Positions 46,380 to 55,742 are shown, numbered from the stretch's first letter. The stretch is 64,000 bases of DNA from Ensifer sp. LC11 (GCF_001695835.1 NZ_MBSO01000011.1:81303-145302); one strand, 5' to 3'. The notes: generated from the letters alone by a model not told the origin. A program made the numbers and translations.

Positions 46380-46438
46380 CTTCCGGAACTCCGGAAGACG
46401 AAGCCCTCTTTCGGGCTGCATTTCCGGACTGATTTTTT
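46380..46438 (+). promoter_or_regulatory. candidate attenuator: mutually exclusive hairpins with U-run
   Basis: CTTCCGG (46380-46386) pairs perfectly with CCGGAAG (46391-46397) across AACT. The same CCGGAA can instead pair with TTCCGG (46422-46427), enclosing a GCCC/GGGC stem (46403-46416). This second fold ends 5 bases before TTTTTT (46433-46438), as in an intrinsic terminator. The two structures exclude one another, the arrangement of a transcription attenuator or antiterminator. Confidence 0.5.
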
Positions 46439-46450
46439 CATCGTAAGAAT

Positions 46451-46490
46451 GCGGGGGAACCCCGCTTTCCTTCAAATACTCTGAAGGAGC
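46451..46490 (+). promoter_or_regulatory. second leader hairpin and hairpin covering the exporter ribosome-binding site
   Basis: GCGGGG/CCCCGC (46451-46465) forms a tight hairpin. It is followed by CCTTCA (46469-46474) pairing with TGAAGG (46482-46487), which overlaps the AAGGAG ribosome-binding site (46484-46489) of the ABC exporter at 46496. The latter could hide the site from ribosomes. Confidence 0.45.
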
Positions 46491-46495
46491 ATGCA

Positions 46496-48349
46496 ATGTT
46501 CGGCTGGTTTGAATCCCGCCTCAATCCCTATCCCGCGGAGGAGCCAACGCTCCCCCCAAAGACGCTGTTCGGCTTCTGCTGGCATTATTCCAAGCCGGCC
46601 GCGCCGTGGCTCATCATCATGTCCGTCTGCACCGCGCTGATCGCTGTCGGTGAAGTGGCGCTGTTTCAGTTCCTCGGCAACATGGTCGACTGGCTGTCGA
46701 GCGCAAACCGCGAGACATTCCTTGAAGCGGAGGGCGGCAGGCTCTTCTGGATGGGCGCGCTCGTCCTCATCGGCCTGCCGGGCCTCGTCGCGATCGACTC
46801 GCTGATCATGCACCAGGTGCTGCTCGGCAACTATCCGATGATCGCGCGCTGGCAGATGCACCGCTATCTGCTGCGCCAGAGCATGACCTTCTTTGCCAAC
46901 GAGTTTGCCGGACGCGTGGCGACGAAGGTGATGCAGACCTCGCTTGCGGTGCGCGAAACCGTGATGAAGATCCTCGACGTCTTCGTCTATGTCGTCAGCT
47001 ACTTCGTCACGATGCTCGCCGTCGTTGCGACCGCCGACTGGCGCCTGGTCATCCCGCTTGCCATCTGGCTGGCGATCTACATCTGCATCGTCGGCTATTT
47101 CGTGCCGCGGCTGCAGAAGATCTCCAAGGAGCAGGCCGACGCGCGCTCGATGATGACGGGGCGGATCGTCGACAGCTACACCAACATCGGCACGGTCAAG
47201 CTGTTCTCGCATGCGGGCCGCGAGGAAGGCTATGCACGCGAGGGCATGGACGGTTTCCTCGATACCGTGCATCGCCAGATGCGCAAGGTGACGCTGTTCC
47301 ATATCCTCGTTTACGCCAACAACAGCATTGCGCTCTTCGCCATTGCCGCGCTCGGCATTCATCTCTGGCTGACGAGCGCGATTTCGGTCGGCGCGATCGC
47401 GATTGCCGTCGGTCTGGCGATGCGCATCAACGGCATGTCGCAGTGGATCATGTGGGAAGTCTCGGCGCTGTTCGAGAACATCGGCACGGTCTATGACGGC
47501 ATCGGCATGATGACGAAGGCACACGACATCGTCGACGAGCCGGACGCCAAGGCACTGAAGGCGGACAAGGGGGCAATCGCCTTCGACAACATCCGCTTCC
47601 ACTACGGCAAGGCCAAGGGCGTCATCGATCACCTGTCGCTCGACATCAAGCCCGGCGAGAAGATCGGCCTCGTCGGCCGCTCTGGCGCCGGCAAGACGAC
47701 GCTGATGAACCTGCTGTTGCGTTTCTACGACCTCGAGGACGGCGCGATCCGGATCGATGGCAAGGATATTTCCACCGTCACGCAGGACAGCCTGCGCGCC
47801 CAGATCGGCGTCGTGACGCAGGACACCTCGCTCTTGCACCGTTCCATTCGCGACAACATCGCCTATGGGCATCCGGAGGCGGACGATGAGGCAATCATCG
47901 CCGCGGCGAAGCGGGCGAACGCCTGGGACTTCATCCAGGGCCTCGAGGACAACCAGGGTCGGAAAGGCCTGGATGCCCAGGTCGGTGAACGCGGCGTCAA
48001 GCTTTCCGGCGGCCAGCGCCAGCGCATCGCGATCGCGCGTGTCTTCCTCAAGGATGCGCCGATCCTGATCCTCGACGAGGCGACCTCGGCGCTCGACTCC
48101 GAAGTCGAGGCGGCGATCCAGGAAAACCTCTTCGCGCTGATGGCGGGCAAAACGGTGATCGCAATCGCCCACCGGCTGTCGACGCTGACGGAGATGGACC
48201 GGCTGGTGATCCTCGAAGCGGGCCGGATCGTCGAGACCGGCTCGCATGGCGAACTCGTCGCCCATGGCGGCCTCTACGCCGACCTCTGGTCTCGTCAGTC
48301 CGGCGGGTTCATCGCCGACGACGTCGAGAAGGAAGAGGCCGCAGAGTAA
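46496..48349 (+). CDS. ABC exporter, permease-ATPase fusion (MsbA/multidrug type), first of a pair
   Basis: 617 residues. Six membrane helices in about residues 30-330 form a type IV exporter domain (APWLIIMSVCTALIAVGEVALFQFLG and VSYFVTMLAVVATADWRLVIPLAIWLAIYICIVGYFVP are visible helices). The ATPase follows, with Walker A GLVGRSGAGKTTLMNLLLRFYDL, Q-loop VVTQDTSLL, signature LSGGQRQRIAIARVFL, Walker B ILILDEATSALD and the H-loop AIAHRLSTL. Half-transporters of this type work as homo- or heterodimers. The paralogue 120 bp downstream makes a heterodimer possible, but a strong terminator-like hairpin lies between. The substrate is unknown. Confidence 0.9.
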   Translation: MFGWFESRLNPYPAEEPTLPPKTLFGFCWHYSKPAAPWLIIMSVCTALIAVGEVALFQFLGNMVDWLSSANRETFLEAEGGRLFWMGALVLIGLPGLVAIDSLIMHQVLLGNYPMIARWQMHRYLLRQSMTFFANEFAGRVATKVMQTSLAVRETVMKILDVFVYVVSYFVTMLAVVATADWRLVIPLAIWLAIYICIVGYFVPRLQKISKEQADARSMMTGRIVDSYTNIGTVKLFSHAGREEGYAREGMDGFLDTVHRQMRKVTLFHILVYANNSIALFAIAALGIHLWLTSAISVGAIAIAVGLAMRINGMSQWIMWEVSALFENIGTVYDGIGMMTKAHDIVDEPDAKALKADKGAIAFDNIRFHYGKAKGVIDHLSLDIKPGEKIGLVGRSGAGKTTLMNLLLRFYDLEDGAIRIDGKDISTVTQDSLRAQIGVVTQDTSLLHRSIRDNIAYGHPEADDEAIIAAAKRANAWDFIQGLEDNQGRKGLDAQVGERGVKLSGGQRQRIAIARVFLKDAPILILDEATSALDSEVEAAIQENLFALMAGKTVIAIAHRLSTLTEMDRLVILEAGRIVETGSHGELVAHGGLYADLWSRQSGGFIADDVEKEEAAE

Positions 48350-48353
48350 GCAA

Positions 48354-48395
48354 CACCGGCCCGCCGTTCGAAAGCGCGGCGGGCCGGTGCTTTCG
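48354..48395 (+). terminator. strong hairpin terminator between the two ABC exporters
   Basis: A perfect 13-bp GC-rich stem CACCGGCCCGCCG/CGGCGGGCCGGTG (48354-48389) is followed by CTTTCG. It lies 5 bp after the first exporter's stop, so the second exporter probably has its own promoter or receives only read-through. Confidence 0.75.
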
Positions 48396-48468
48396 ATCTT
48401 ACGCATTTGTAATCTGCAATTGTGCGGAAACCGATTGCTGTTGCCGCCGAACCGCCTATATCGGAACC

Positions 48469-50334
48469 ATGCTCAGCGCCATCGTCAGCCTCTTCGAGAA
48501 CTGGATCAAGCCGTTCGCGCCGCGCGAGCGCCTGCAGCCGCCGAAATCGCTCTGGGGCTTTGCCTGGTTTTACGCCCGCCAGGCCAAGGGGCCGTTCGTG
48601 GCCATGGCCATCCTCGGCGGGCTGGTCGCCATGCTGGAGGCGGGGCTTTTCTACTTCGTCGGGCGGCTGGTCGATCTGCTCGACACGGTGAAGCCGGAAG
48701 CCGGCTGGAGCGGGCTGATCGCCGCCAACGGGCCCGAGCTCCTGTTCATGCTCTTGACCGTGCTGGTGTTCCGCTTCTTGGCGGTGTCGCTCGCAGCACT
48801 TGTCGAAGAGCAGTCGATCATCACCGGTTTTCTCAACCTGGTGCGCTGGCAGTCCTATGTGCACGTCGCCCGCCAGTCGCTGACCTTCTTCCAGAACGAT
48901 TTTTCCGGCCGCATCGTCGCCAAGGTCTGGGCCGGCGCTCAGGCGACGAGCGACCTCATCGTCTCGCTGCTGCAGGTCGTCTGGTTCATTGTCATCTACA
49001 CCGCGTCCACCATGGCGCTGGTGGCGCAGCTCGATTGGCGCCTTGCGGCGATGGTCGCCTTCTGGATCGTCATCTTCCTGGCGCTGGCACGCTATTTCGT
49101 TCCGCGCATCCGCAAGCATGCGCGCGAAACGGCGGAAATGGCGTCGATGCTGAACGGTCGCATGGTTGACGCCTATTCCAACATCCAGACGCTGAAGCTC
49201 TTCGGCCGCGACGAGGAGAATGATCGCTATATCCGCGCCGGCTTCGACCGGTTCCAGCGCGCGGTGATCCCGTTCACGCGGCTCCTGACGGCCGTGCGTG
49301 CGTCTTTGGCGCTTCTCTCCGGTCTGATGATCGCGGCGATCGCCGTCTATGCGATCCATCTCTGGCTCGGGGGTGCGATCAGCTCCGGTGCCGTTGCCTT
49401 CACGCTGGCGCTGGTGCTTCGGCTCAACATGCTGCTCGGCCGAATGATGACCCAGTTCAACTCGATCATGCGCAACATCGGCACGATCCAGAACTCGGCC
49501 GAACTCGTCTCCCAGCCGATCGGTCTTGTCGACCGTCCCGGAGCGCGCGAACTTGCCGTGAGCAAGCCGGAGATCCGCTTCGAGAATGTCCGCTTCCACT
49601 ATGGCAAGGGCGAACGTATCATCGACGATTATTCCCTCGTCATCCGGCCGGGCGAGAAAGTGGGCATTGTCGGCCGCTCCGGCGCCGGCAAGTCGACGCT
49701 CGTCAATCTTCTGTTGCGGTTCTATGACCTCGAAGGCGGTCGCATCCTGATCGACGGACAGGACATTGCGGCAGTCAGGCAGGAAAGTCTGCGCGCGCAG
49801 GTCGGCATGGTCAGCCAGGATACCTCGCTGCTGCACCGCTCGATCCGCGACAATATCCTGTTCGGCCGGCCGGATGCCGTGGAGGAGCAACTGATTGCAG
49901 CGGCGCGAAAAGCCGAGGCCTACGATTTCATCGTCGGCCTGCAGGACCAGCGCGGCCGTATGGGCTTCGATGCCCATGTGGGCGAGCGCGGCGTCAAGCT
50001 GTCCGGCGGCCAGCGCCAGCGCATCGCGATTGCGAGGGTGATGCTGAAGGATGCGCCGATCCTCGTGCTCGACGAGGCGACCTCGGCGCTCGATTCGGAA
50101 GTGGAAGCCGCGATCCAGTCCAATCTCGACCGCCTGATGCAAGGCAAGACGGTGCTGGCGATCGCCCATCGGCTCTCGACGATTGCCGCCCTCGACCGGC
50201 TTGTCGTCATGGACAAGGGGCGGATTGTCGAGGAGGGGACCCACGCAGAGCTCGTCGCGCGTGGCGGCCTTTATGCCGGGCTCTGGTCGCGCCAGTCCGG
50301 GGGCTTTCTGGCCCGGGAAGAGGCGGCCGAATAG
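48469..50334 (+). CDS. ABC exporter, permease-ATPase fusion, second of a pair
   Basis: 621 residues with the same architecture as the preceding gene and clearly paralogous to it. The N-terminal half has LWGFAWFYARQAKGPFVAMAILGGLVAMLEAGLFYFVGRLVDLLD. The ATPase carries Walker A GIVGRSGAGKSTLVNLLLRFYDL, Q-loop MVSQDTSLL, signature LSGGQRQRIAIARVML, Walker B ILVLDEATSALD and the H-loop AIAHRLSTI. The pair is a tandem duplication diverged in the membrane half. Substrate, direction and possible heterodimer are undetermined. Start at 48469 (MLSAIVSLFENWIKPFAPRERL). Confidence 0.9.
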   Translation: MLSAIVSLFENWIKPFAPRERLQPPKSLWGFAWFYARQAKGPFVAMAILGGLVAMLEAGLFYFVGRLVDLLDTVKPEAGWSGLIAANGPELLFMLLTVLVFRFLAVSLAALVEEQSIITGFLNLVRWQSYVHVARQSLTFFQNDFSGRIVAKVWAGAQATSDLIVSLLQVVWFIVIYTASTMALVAQLDWRLAAMVAFWIVIFLALARYFVPRIRKHARETAEMASMLNGRMVDAYSNIQTLKLFGRDEENDRYIRAGFDRFQRAVIPFTRLLTAVRASLALLSGLMIAAIAVYAIHLWLGGAISSGAVAFTLALVLRLNMLLGRMMTQFNSIMRNIGTIQNSAELVSQPIGLVDRPGARELAVSKPEIRFENVRFHYGKGERIIDDYSLVIRPGEKVGIVGRSGAGKSTLVNLLLRFYDLEGGRILIDGQDIAAVRQESLRAQVGMVSQDTSLLHRSIRDNILFGRPDAVEEQLIAAARKAEAYDFIVGLQDQRGRMGFDAHVGERGVKLSGGQRQRIAIARVMLKDAPILVLDEATSALDSEVEAAIQSNLDRLMQGKTVLAIAHRLSTIAALDRLVVMDKGRIVEEGTHAELVARGGLYAGLWSRQSGGFLAREEAAE

Positions 50335-50704
50335 AGCGGCCGGAGACAGGTTTCCTGCCCATCTCGCAGGGCCGAATTCCGCCCAACTGTTGGCAGTCAA
50401 GTCCTTGTGCCAATTGGCCGCGCTTTTCCCCGCGACAATCTGCCCACATCCCCTTGTCAAGGCTGGACATAATTTGCGATCAAGCATAGAACGCGCCGGA
50501 TTGACGGGGAATCTGCGGGCCGTGTGCGCGCAGAATTTTTCCGGATTCTGGTGCCGATGTCGCGTTTGCAGCCGCAAACCCGGCGGTGGCGTCAGCACTA
50601 TGAATAGGGCGTGGTTCCTTGACCTGGATCAAACCGCAAGGGGCAGGAATTTCGCCGGGGGCGGATGCGGTTTCCGCAACATTGCGTGAGAGGATGGTTT
50701 AGCC
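50335..50704. other. intergenic region before the petABC operon
   Basis: 370 bp without a credible gene. It contains the FNR/FixK-type box at 50619-50632 and, further up, a GTTTGC/GCAAAC inverted repeat near 50557-50572. The pet promoter should lie in the last 150 bp. Confidence 0.5.
50619..50632 (+). promoter_or_regulatory. FNR/FixK-type box upstream of petA
   Basis: TTGACCTGGATCAA matches the anaerobox consensus TTGAT-N4-ATCAA with one change in the left half-site. It lies 72 bp before the petA start. In rhizobia FixK and FnrN bind such boxes under low oxygen, and bc1 genes need adjusting when cbb3 oxidase is in use. Whether it activates or represses is not readable. Confidence 0.7.
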
Positions 50705-51283
50705 GTGAGCGAACACGACACTTCAAGCGAGGCCTTGGGCGAGCCCACACGCCGCGATTTTCTATATCTGGCCACCGGTATGGCAGGCGTCGTTGGCGCC
50801 GGTGCTGTGGCTTGGCCATTCATCGACCAGATGCGTCCGGATGCATCGACGCTCGCGCTCGCCTCGATCGAGGTTGACGTTTCGAGCCTGCAGCCCGGCA
50901 TGTCGCTGACGGCGAAATGGCGCGGCAAGCCGGTCTTCATCCGCAACCGTACGGACAAGGAAGTCGAAGAGGCAAAGGCCGTCAAGCTCGATGAGCTGAA
51001 GGATCCGGTTGCGCGCAATGCCAACCTGCCCGCCGACGCTCAGGCCAGCGACCTCGATCGTTCTGCCGGTCAAGGCAAGGAAAACTGGATCGTCATGATC
51101 GGTTCCTGCACCCATCTTGGCTGCGTGCCGCTCGGCCAGGCCGGCGATTTCGGTGGCTGGTTCTGTCCCTGCCACGGTTCGCACTACGATACGGCCGGCC
51201 GCATCCGTAAGGGTCCGGCGCCGGAGAACCTTCCCGTGCCGACCTTCTCGTTCGTTTCCGACACAGTTATCAAGATCGGTTGA
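50705..51283 (+). CDS. petA: cytochrome bc1 Rieske iron-sulfur subunit
   Basis: 192 residues from a GTG at 50705 preceded by GAGAGGA. The Rieske protein passes electrons from ubiquinol to cytochrome c1. The twin-arginine start [25 protein letters not shown] is its Tat signal and membrane anchor. The [2Fe-2S] ligands are Cys135 and His137 in CTHLGC and Cys154 and His157 in CPCHGSHYD, with Cys140 and Cys156 forming the stabilising disulfide. It is the first gene of petABC, with petB 14 bp downstream, behind an FNR/FixK-type box. Older rhizobial literature calls this fbcF. Confidence 0.96.
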   Translation: MSEHDTSSEALGEPTRRDFLYLATGMAGVVGAGAVAWPFIDQMRPDASTLALASIEVDVSSLQPGMSLTAKWRGKPVFIRNRTDKEVEEAKAVKLDELKDPVARNANLPADAQASDLDRSAGQGKENWIVMIGSCTHLGCVPLGQAGDFGGWFCPCHGSHYDTAGRIRKGPAPENLPVPTFSFVSDTVIKIG

Positions 51284-51297
51284 GGGGACTACTGATA

Positions 51298-52620
51298 ATG
51301 AGTGCTGAACATTCAACCTACACGCCGACGACTGGCATTGAGAAATGGGTTGATTCCCGTCTGCCGTTGCCGCGTCTTGTCCACGATAGCTTCATCAGCT
51401 ATCCGGTTCCCCGGAACCTGAACTACGCCTACACCTTCGGTGCCATGCTTTCGGTCATGCTGATCGTCCAGATCCTGACCGGTATCGTGCTGGCCATGCA
51501 CTACGCCGCTGAGACGACCGTCGCCTTCAATTCGGTCGAGAAGATCATGCGCGACGTCAACCACGGCTGGCTGCTGCGCTACATGCACGCCAACGGCGCA
51601 TCCTTCTTCTTCATCGCCGTCTACCTGCACATTGCCCGCGGTCTCTACTACGGCTCCTACAAGGCTCCGCGCGAAATCCTCTGGATCCTCGGCGTGGTCA
51701 TCTATCTCCTGATGATGGCGACCGGCTTCATGGGCTACGTTCTGCCCTGGGGTCAGATGTCCTTCTGGGGGGCGACCGTTATCACCGGCTTCTTCACCGC
51801 CTTCCCGCTGGTTGGCGAGTGGATCCAGCAATTCCTGCTCGGCGGCTTTGCCGTTGACCAGCCGACGCTGAACCGCTTCTTCTCGCTGCACTACCTGCTG
51901 CCCTTCATGATCGCCGGCGTCGTCGTCCTGCACATCTGGGCGCTGCATGTCACGGGTCAGACCAACCCGACCGGCGTTGAAGTCAAGTCGAAGACCGATA
52001 CCGTTCCCTTCACGCCCTACGCGACGCTGAAGGATGCGCTCGGCGTCTCCGTCTTCCTGATCGTCTATGCCTGGTTCGTCTTCTACATGCCGAACTTCCT
52101 CGGCCATCCGGACAACTACATTCCGGCTGACGCGCTGAAGACGCCTGCCCACATCGTTCCGGAATGGTACTACCTGCCGTTCTACGCGATGCTGCGCGCC
52201 ATCACCTTCAACATCGGCCCGATCGACTCCAAGCTCGGCGGCGTTCTGGTGATGTTCGGCTCGATCATCATCCTGTTCTTCCTGCCCTGGCTCGACACGT
52301 CCAAGGTTCGCTCGGCCGTCTATCGCCCGTGGTACAAGCTGTTCTTCTGGGTCTTCGTTGCCAACGCCATCTTCCTCGGCTGGCTCGGCTCGCGTCCGGC
52401 AGAAGGCAGCGGCCTCATCGGTCTGATCTTCGGTGGGGACCTCAAGGGCAACTATGTGGGCTACTCGCAGATCGGCACGCTATACTATTTCGGCTTCTTC
52501 CTCGTCATCATGCCGATCCTCGGCCTGATCGAAACGCCGAAGCGCATTCCGAATTCCATCACCGAAGCGGTCTTGGAAAAGCAGAATGCCAAGGCGCAGC
52601 CGGCCGCCGCGCGCGTCTGA
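51298..52620 (+). CDS. petB: cytochrome bc1 cytochrome b subunit
   Basis: 440 residues from the ATG at 51298 ([10 protein letters not shown]), 14 bp after petA. Eight membrane helices carry the two b haems. The axial ligands are His97 and His111 ([20 protein letters not shown]) and His198 and His212 ([21 protein letters not shown]), exactly the positions known in Rhodobacter. [14 protein letters not shown] holds the PEWY motif of the Qo site. It ends in a polar tail of about 25 residues. This is the quinol-oxidising core of complex III. Confidence 0.97.
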   Translation: MSAEHSTYTPTTGIEKWVDSRLPLPRLVHDSFISYPVPRNLNYAYTFGAMLSVMLIVQILTGIVLAMHYAAETTVAFNSVEKIMRDVNHGWLLRYMHANGASFFFIAVYLHIARGLYYGSYKAPREILWILGVVIYLLMMATGFMGYVLPWGQMSFWGATVITGFFTAFPLVGEWIQQFLLGGFAVDQPTLNRFFSLHYLLPFMIAGVVVLHIWALHVTGQTNPTGVEVKSKTDTVPFTPYATLKDALGVSVFLIVYAWFVFYMPNFLGHPDNYIPADALKTPAHIVPEWYYLPFYAMLRAITFNIGPIDSKLGGVLVMFGSIIILFFLPWLDTSKVRSAVYRPWYKLFFWVFVANAIFLGWLGSRPAEGSGLIGLIFGGDLKGNYVGYSQIGTLYYFGFFLVIMPILGLIETPKRIPNSITEAVLEKQNAKAQPAAARV

Positions 52621-52652
52621 TCAGAACAGCGATTGATAAGGAACCCACAACA

Positions 52653-53522
52653 ATGAAAAAGCTTGTTACAGGCATTCTGTCACTCGCTGTCGTCGCTGGT
52701 CTCGGTCTCGGAGCGGCTGTCGCCGAAGAGGCGAAGGGCGGCGAAGAGCACGGCGGCGGCACGCCTCACTATCCGATCCACAAGCCGGAACAGCAGGACT
52801 GGAGCTTTGCCGGTCCCTTCGGTCACTACGACAAGGGCCAGCTTCAGCGCGGCCTGAAGGTCTACACCGAAGTCTGTTCGGCCTGCCACTCGATGAACCT
52901 CGTGGCCTTCCGCACGCTTGAAGGCCTCGGTTACTCGGAAGCGCAGGTGAAGGCCTTCGCGGCGAACTACGAAACCCAGGACGGCCCGAACGCCGACGGC
53001 GAGATGTTCACCCGCAAGGCTGTGCCGTCGGATCACTTCCCGTCGCCCTATGCGAACAAGGAAGCGGCTGCCGCATCGAACAATGGTGCAGCTCCGCCGG
53101 ACTTCTCGCTGATCGCCAAGGCCCGCGGAATCGAACGCGGCTTCCCGCAGTTCGTCTTCGATATCTTCTGGCCCTACCAGGAAGGCGGCCCGGATTACAT
53201 CCATGCGCTCCTGACCGGCTACCAGGAGCCGCCGCAGGGCGTCGAAGTCGCCGAAGGCACGCATTACAACCCGTACTTCGCCAACGCCGCCGCGCTGGCG
53301 ATGGCCAAGCCGATCTCCGACGACCAGGTCACTTATGACGATGGCGCGCCGCAGACGGTCGACCAGTACGCCAAGGACGTTTCCGCATTCCTGATGTGGG
53401 CGGCCGAGCCACACCTCGACGATCGCAAGCGCACCGGCTTCATGGTCATGGTGTTCCTGCTGATCTTCACCGGCCTCGTGTACCTCACGAAGAAGTCGGT
53501 CTACGCCAACAAGGAACATTGA
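52653..53522 (+). CDS. petC: cytochrome bc1 cytochrome c1 subunit
   Basis: 289 residues from the ATG at 52653. A signal peptide ([26 protein letters not shown]) is followed by the haem c motif Cys75, Cys78, His79 in VCSACHSMN. Typical c1 stretches are [44 protein letters not shown] and the second haem ligand Met region [17 protein letters not shown]. The C-terminal anchor helix is [22 protein letters not shown]. It is encoded as a separate protein here, not as the cytochrome b-c1 fusion of Bradyrhizobium. A strong terminator follows. Confidence 0.96.
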   Translation: MKKLVTGILSLAVVAGLGLGAAVAEEAKGGEEHGGGTPHYPIHKPEQQDWSFAGPFGHYDKGQLQRGLKVYTEVCSACHSMNLVAFRTLEGLGYSEAQVKAFAANYETQDGPNADGEMFTRKAVPSDHFPSPYANKEAAAASNNGAAPPDFSLIAKARGIERGFPQFVFDIFWPYQEGGPDYIHALLTGYQEPPQGVEVAEGTHYNPYFANAAALAMAKPISDDQVTYDDGAPQTVDQYAKDVSAFLMWAAEPHLDDRKRTGFMVMVFLLIFTGLVYLTKKSVYANKEH

Positions 53523-53565
53523 TCGGCTGGCGGCGATCGCCGGCTCGGATCGAGATCCAAGGAAG

Positions 53566-53592
53566 AGGCCCCGGTTCGTCCGGGGCCTTTTT
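53566..53592 (+). terminator. rho-independent terminator of petABC
   Basis: A perfect 9-bp stem AGGCCCCGG-TTCGT-CCGGGGCCT (53566-53588) is followed by TTTT. Confidence 0.9.
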
Positions 53593-53679
53593 CTGTTAAG
53601 GGGAACCGCGGGCTCGCATCAACGGATGGTGACACTTGGGAGTGGCGTTGGTCTCGCCAGTGACCCTGGCGATGAACCG

Positions 53680-53835
53680 GGCATCGTCGCCACCAACCTG
53701 GCTTTTGGAGAATGGCCGACAGTGTTCGGTGACGCCAAGATGGCGACCGCGCTCCTCGACCGTCTGACCCATCATGGCGAGATCGCCAAAACCGGAAACG
53801 ACTCCTGGCGCGTCAAGAACCGCTCGCAACGCTAA
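53680..53835 (+). pseudogene. remnant of IS21-family istB (transposase helper ATPase), C-terminus
   Basis: The stretch [20 protein letters not shown] and the following [27 protein letters not shown] match the C-terminal end of IstB ATPases (usual form: [29 protein letters not shown]). Only about 50 of some 250 residues remain. The Walker motifs and the istA transposase are missing, and no IS21 end is recognisable. Upstream, the frame ([18 protein letters not shown]) is unrelated. It is a scar of a former insertion between petC and the DUF1254 gene. Confidence 0.78.
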
Positions 53836-54008
53836 AGCGGAGACCGTCATCACCCGCGCTTGGCCTACCCCCCTCCAACCCCGGCCGGTGCCGGCGGAGG
53901 AAAAAATAGGAGCCTCCGCACGGGCATTTAAACTTGCAAGATGAACCGATGGTTCTGGCATCCTCACCTAAATGCAATGCGACGACGGACACAGCGGCAT
54001 GGCCTGGT

Positions 54009-55550
54009 TCAGTTCACCAGCTCAAAATCACCTGGCTTCCATGTCTTGTCGAACCACGGTTCAAGCGGGCCATAAAGGCGAAGTAGTGAGTTCCAGCTCT
54101 TGCCCGAGACTGTCTGCACCCAGTTTGTTTCGTGACCCGCAGGCGGTTTTGGAGCGAACCAAATCGTCACCGATCCGTCAGGGTTCTTCTGGACATCTTC
54201 CTGCGTGCTATCGATGCCAGCGAGCTTCTGATCGGTTTCCAGCATCGAGCGGGTCTGGCTGTCGTAGACCACGAACGACCAGAAGTTGGCGGCTGGGACC
54301 GGCGCGGGAAGCGTGATCTTGTACGTCTTGCCGCCGTCCAGATACTCGCCCTTGCTGTCACGCGCAGCATAGGCATAGGCCGACCCGGTGCCCGGCTTTG
54401 CGTCGGCCATAGCCGGTGTAATGCCCGTCGCGTAGTAGTGGAACAGGGTGCGCGCATCGAGCATCCGTTCGCCATTATTGAGGAAGGCATAGCTGCCGCC
54501 TACGAAGCCTGTTCCCCATTGCCGATCCGGATAGAACATCACCCGCTCGTCGCGAGGAGCGAACACGATGGCGCGAGCGGTTGCGTTGGCAACGGCGATT
54601 GCATCCGTGAGGATTGCCTTCATGCGTGCATCAGGAGCGAACGGCTGCCCCTTCTTAATGCCTATGGAAGCGAAAAGGCCAACGATTTCCGGGTCGAAGG
54701 CGTCACCTGGCTCGTGCTGAATGACTTCGTTTATCTCCTCGTAGAAGCGGAAGTCGTTTGCATGGACCGTATTAAGCTGTTTGCCTGACAGGTCCACAAA
54801 CGTCTGCGCCGTTACCTGGCCGGCGTCCGAAAGCGGATAGACGCGAGCTTTAGCCTTCACACCGTCGGCGGCGGCAGCTATGTCCCCGTCCTTTACGAAG
54901 GCCCGGTAAAACACCAAATTGCTGAACGTCGTTGACTTGGCGACGTGGTAGCCTTCCGATGGCAGGCCGCCGGTATAGCCGGGCGGCACGAACAGATACT
55001 TCCCGCCTTGCCCCTTGTCTGGTCCCGTCAAGCCTACGTCCGTCACCCAATGGAAGAAGGCATCATCGACAGGCCCGAGCACGCCCGGCGGCACCTCGAC
55101 CACAACCGGGCCAGTGGAAAGATCAAGGCACTGTAACACGTACACCGTGGTTGAGTTGGCCGTGAGGAACAAGGATCGCGCGTCCATGAGGTCGGAGAAG
55201 ATGCCGATGCCCTGGTTTGCCTTTACACCAGCCTCGTTCAAACCGTTACACACACCAAATACCGATGCGGCAGGTACGCCGGTCAGAAACGCCTCCACAC
55301 CCCGCGCGAAGTCGAGATTGTCATAGACCTTCTGCACGGTCTCCTTATCGGGCAAGCCGTCGAAAAACTTGAGCGTTCCGATCCGGGTTTTAACCGTGTC
55401 CGGCGTTTTGATGTATGCGGGAACCTTGGCCGAGTATTTTGGGGCGAATTGCTCCTGTGCCACGGCAGGCAACGAAGCCAGAGCAGCCGTGAGAAGGAGG
55501 CTGCCTGCAACCGCGCTACAACCCCTCGTCAAAATCGATCGTGTCGTCAT
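54009..55550 (-). CDS. DUF1254/DUF1214 domain-containing exported protein
   Basis: 513 residues. A signal peptide (MTTRSILTRGCSAVAGSLLLTAALASLPAVAQE, cleavage near residue 31) precedes the DUF1254 region (YDNLDFARGVEAFLTGVPAASVFGVCNGL, LTANSTTVYVLQCLDLSTGPVVVEVPPGVLGPVDDAFFHWVTDVGLTGPDKGQGGKYLFVPPGY). The DUF1214 C-terminal half follows (YKITLPAPVPAANFWSFVVYDSQTRSMLET, DGSVTIWFAPKPPAGHETNWVQT). The family is large, exported and of unknown function, often found on accessory DNA. The istB scar next to it and its lower GC with less biased codons than its neighbours suggest it came in by transfer. Confidence 0.85.
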   Translation of the reverse strand: MTTRSILTRGCSAVAGSLLLTAALASLPAVAQEQFAPKYSAKVPAYIKTPDTVKTRIGTLKFFDGLPDKETVQKVYDNLDFARGVEAFLTGVPAASVFGVCNGLNEAGVKANQGIGIFSDLMDARSLFLTANSTTVYVLQCLDLSTGPVVVEVPPGVLGPVDDAFFHWVTDVGLTGPDKGQGGKYLFVPPGYTGGLPSEGYHVAKSTTFSNLVFYRAFVKDGDIAAAADGVKAKARVYPLSDAGQVTAQTFVDLSGKQLNTVHANDFRFYEEINEVIQHEPGDAFDPEIVGLFASIGIKKGQPFAPDARMKAILTDAIAVANATARAIVFAPRDERVMFYPDRQWGTGFVGGSYAFLNNGERMLDARTLFHYYATGITPAMADAKPGTGSAYAYAARDSKGEYLDGGKTYKITLPAPVPAANFWSFVVYDSQTRSMLETDQKLAGIDSTQEDVQKNPDGSVTIWFAPKPPAGHETNWVQTVSGKSWNSLLRLYGPLEPWFDKTWKPGDFELVN

Positions 55551-55689
55551 TGAACGTCCCTCTATGCCCGTCAGACGGGGCCCCTGGTCTCGTCACCGTC
55601 TCGACTATCCGCCGAGACGAGCCAGTTAAAAGCGGATGACAGACGAAGGCAAGTCAATTCCTGATTGCAGAAAATCACCGCGTCCACGA

Positions 55690-55742
55690 TCAAAGTGATA
55701 CAGCGACCTTTCCGCGCCTGATAAGTCGCGCGGCGCTGCAAT
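55690..55742 (+). repeat. dispersed nested-palindrome repeat, copy D (diverged)
   Basis: ATCAAAGTGATACAGCGACC... CTGATAAGTCGCGCGGCGCTGCA follows the order of copies A-C. The outer arms TACAGCG (55700-55706) and CGCTGCA (55735-55741) pair with one mismatch, and the inner stem is degenerate. The leading GGACA part is not clearly kept. Confidence 0.6.

Noticed and set aside
46074..46484. A 136-codon plus-strand ORF covering the ABC exporter leader
   Set aside because: It runs through the hairpins and overlaps the divergent GNAT start. Its sequence is of mixed low complexity, and the short ORF with a strong ribosome-binding site is a better reading of the region.
46472..48406. A 644-codon antisense frame over the first ABC exporter, and a 767-codon one over the second (48295-50598)
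   Set aside because: Both are mirror frames of well-defined ABC transporter genes with no motifs of their own.
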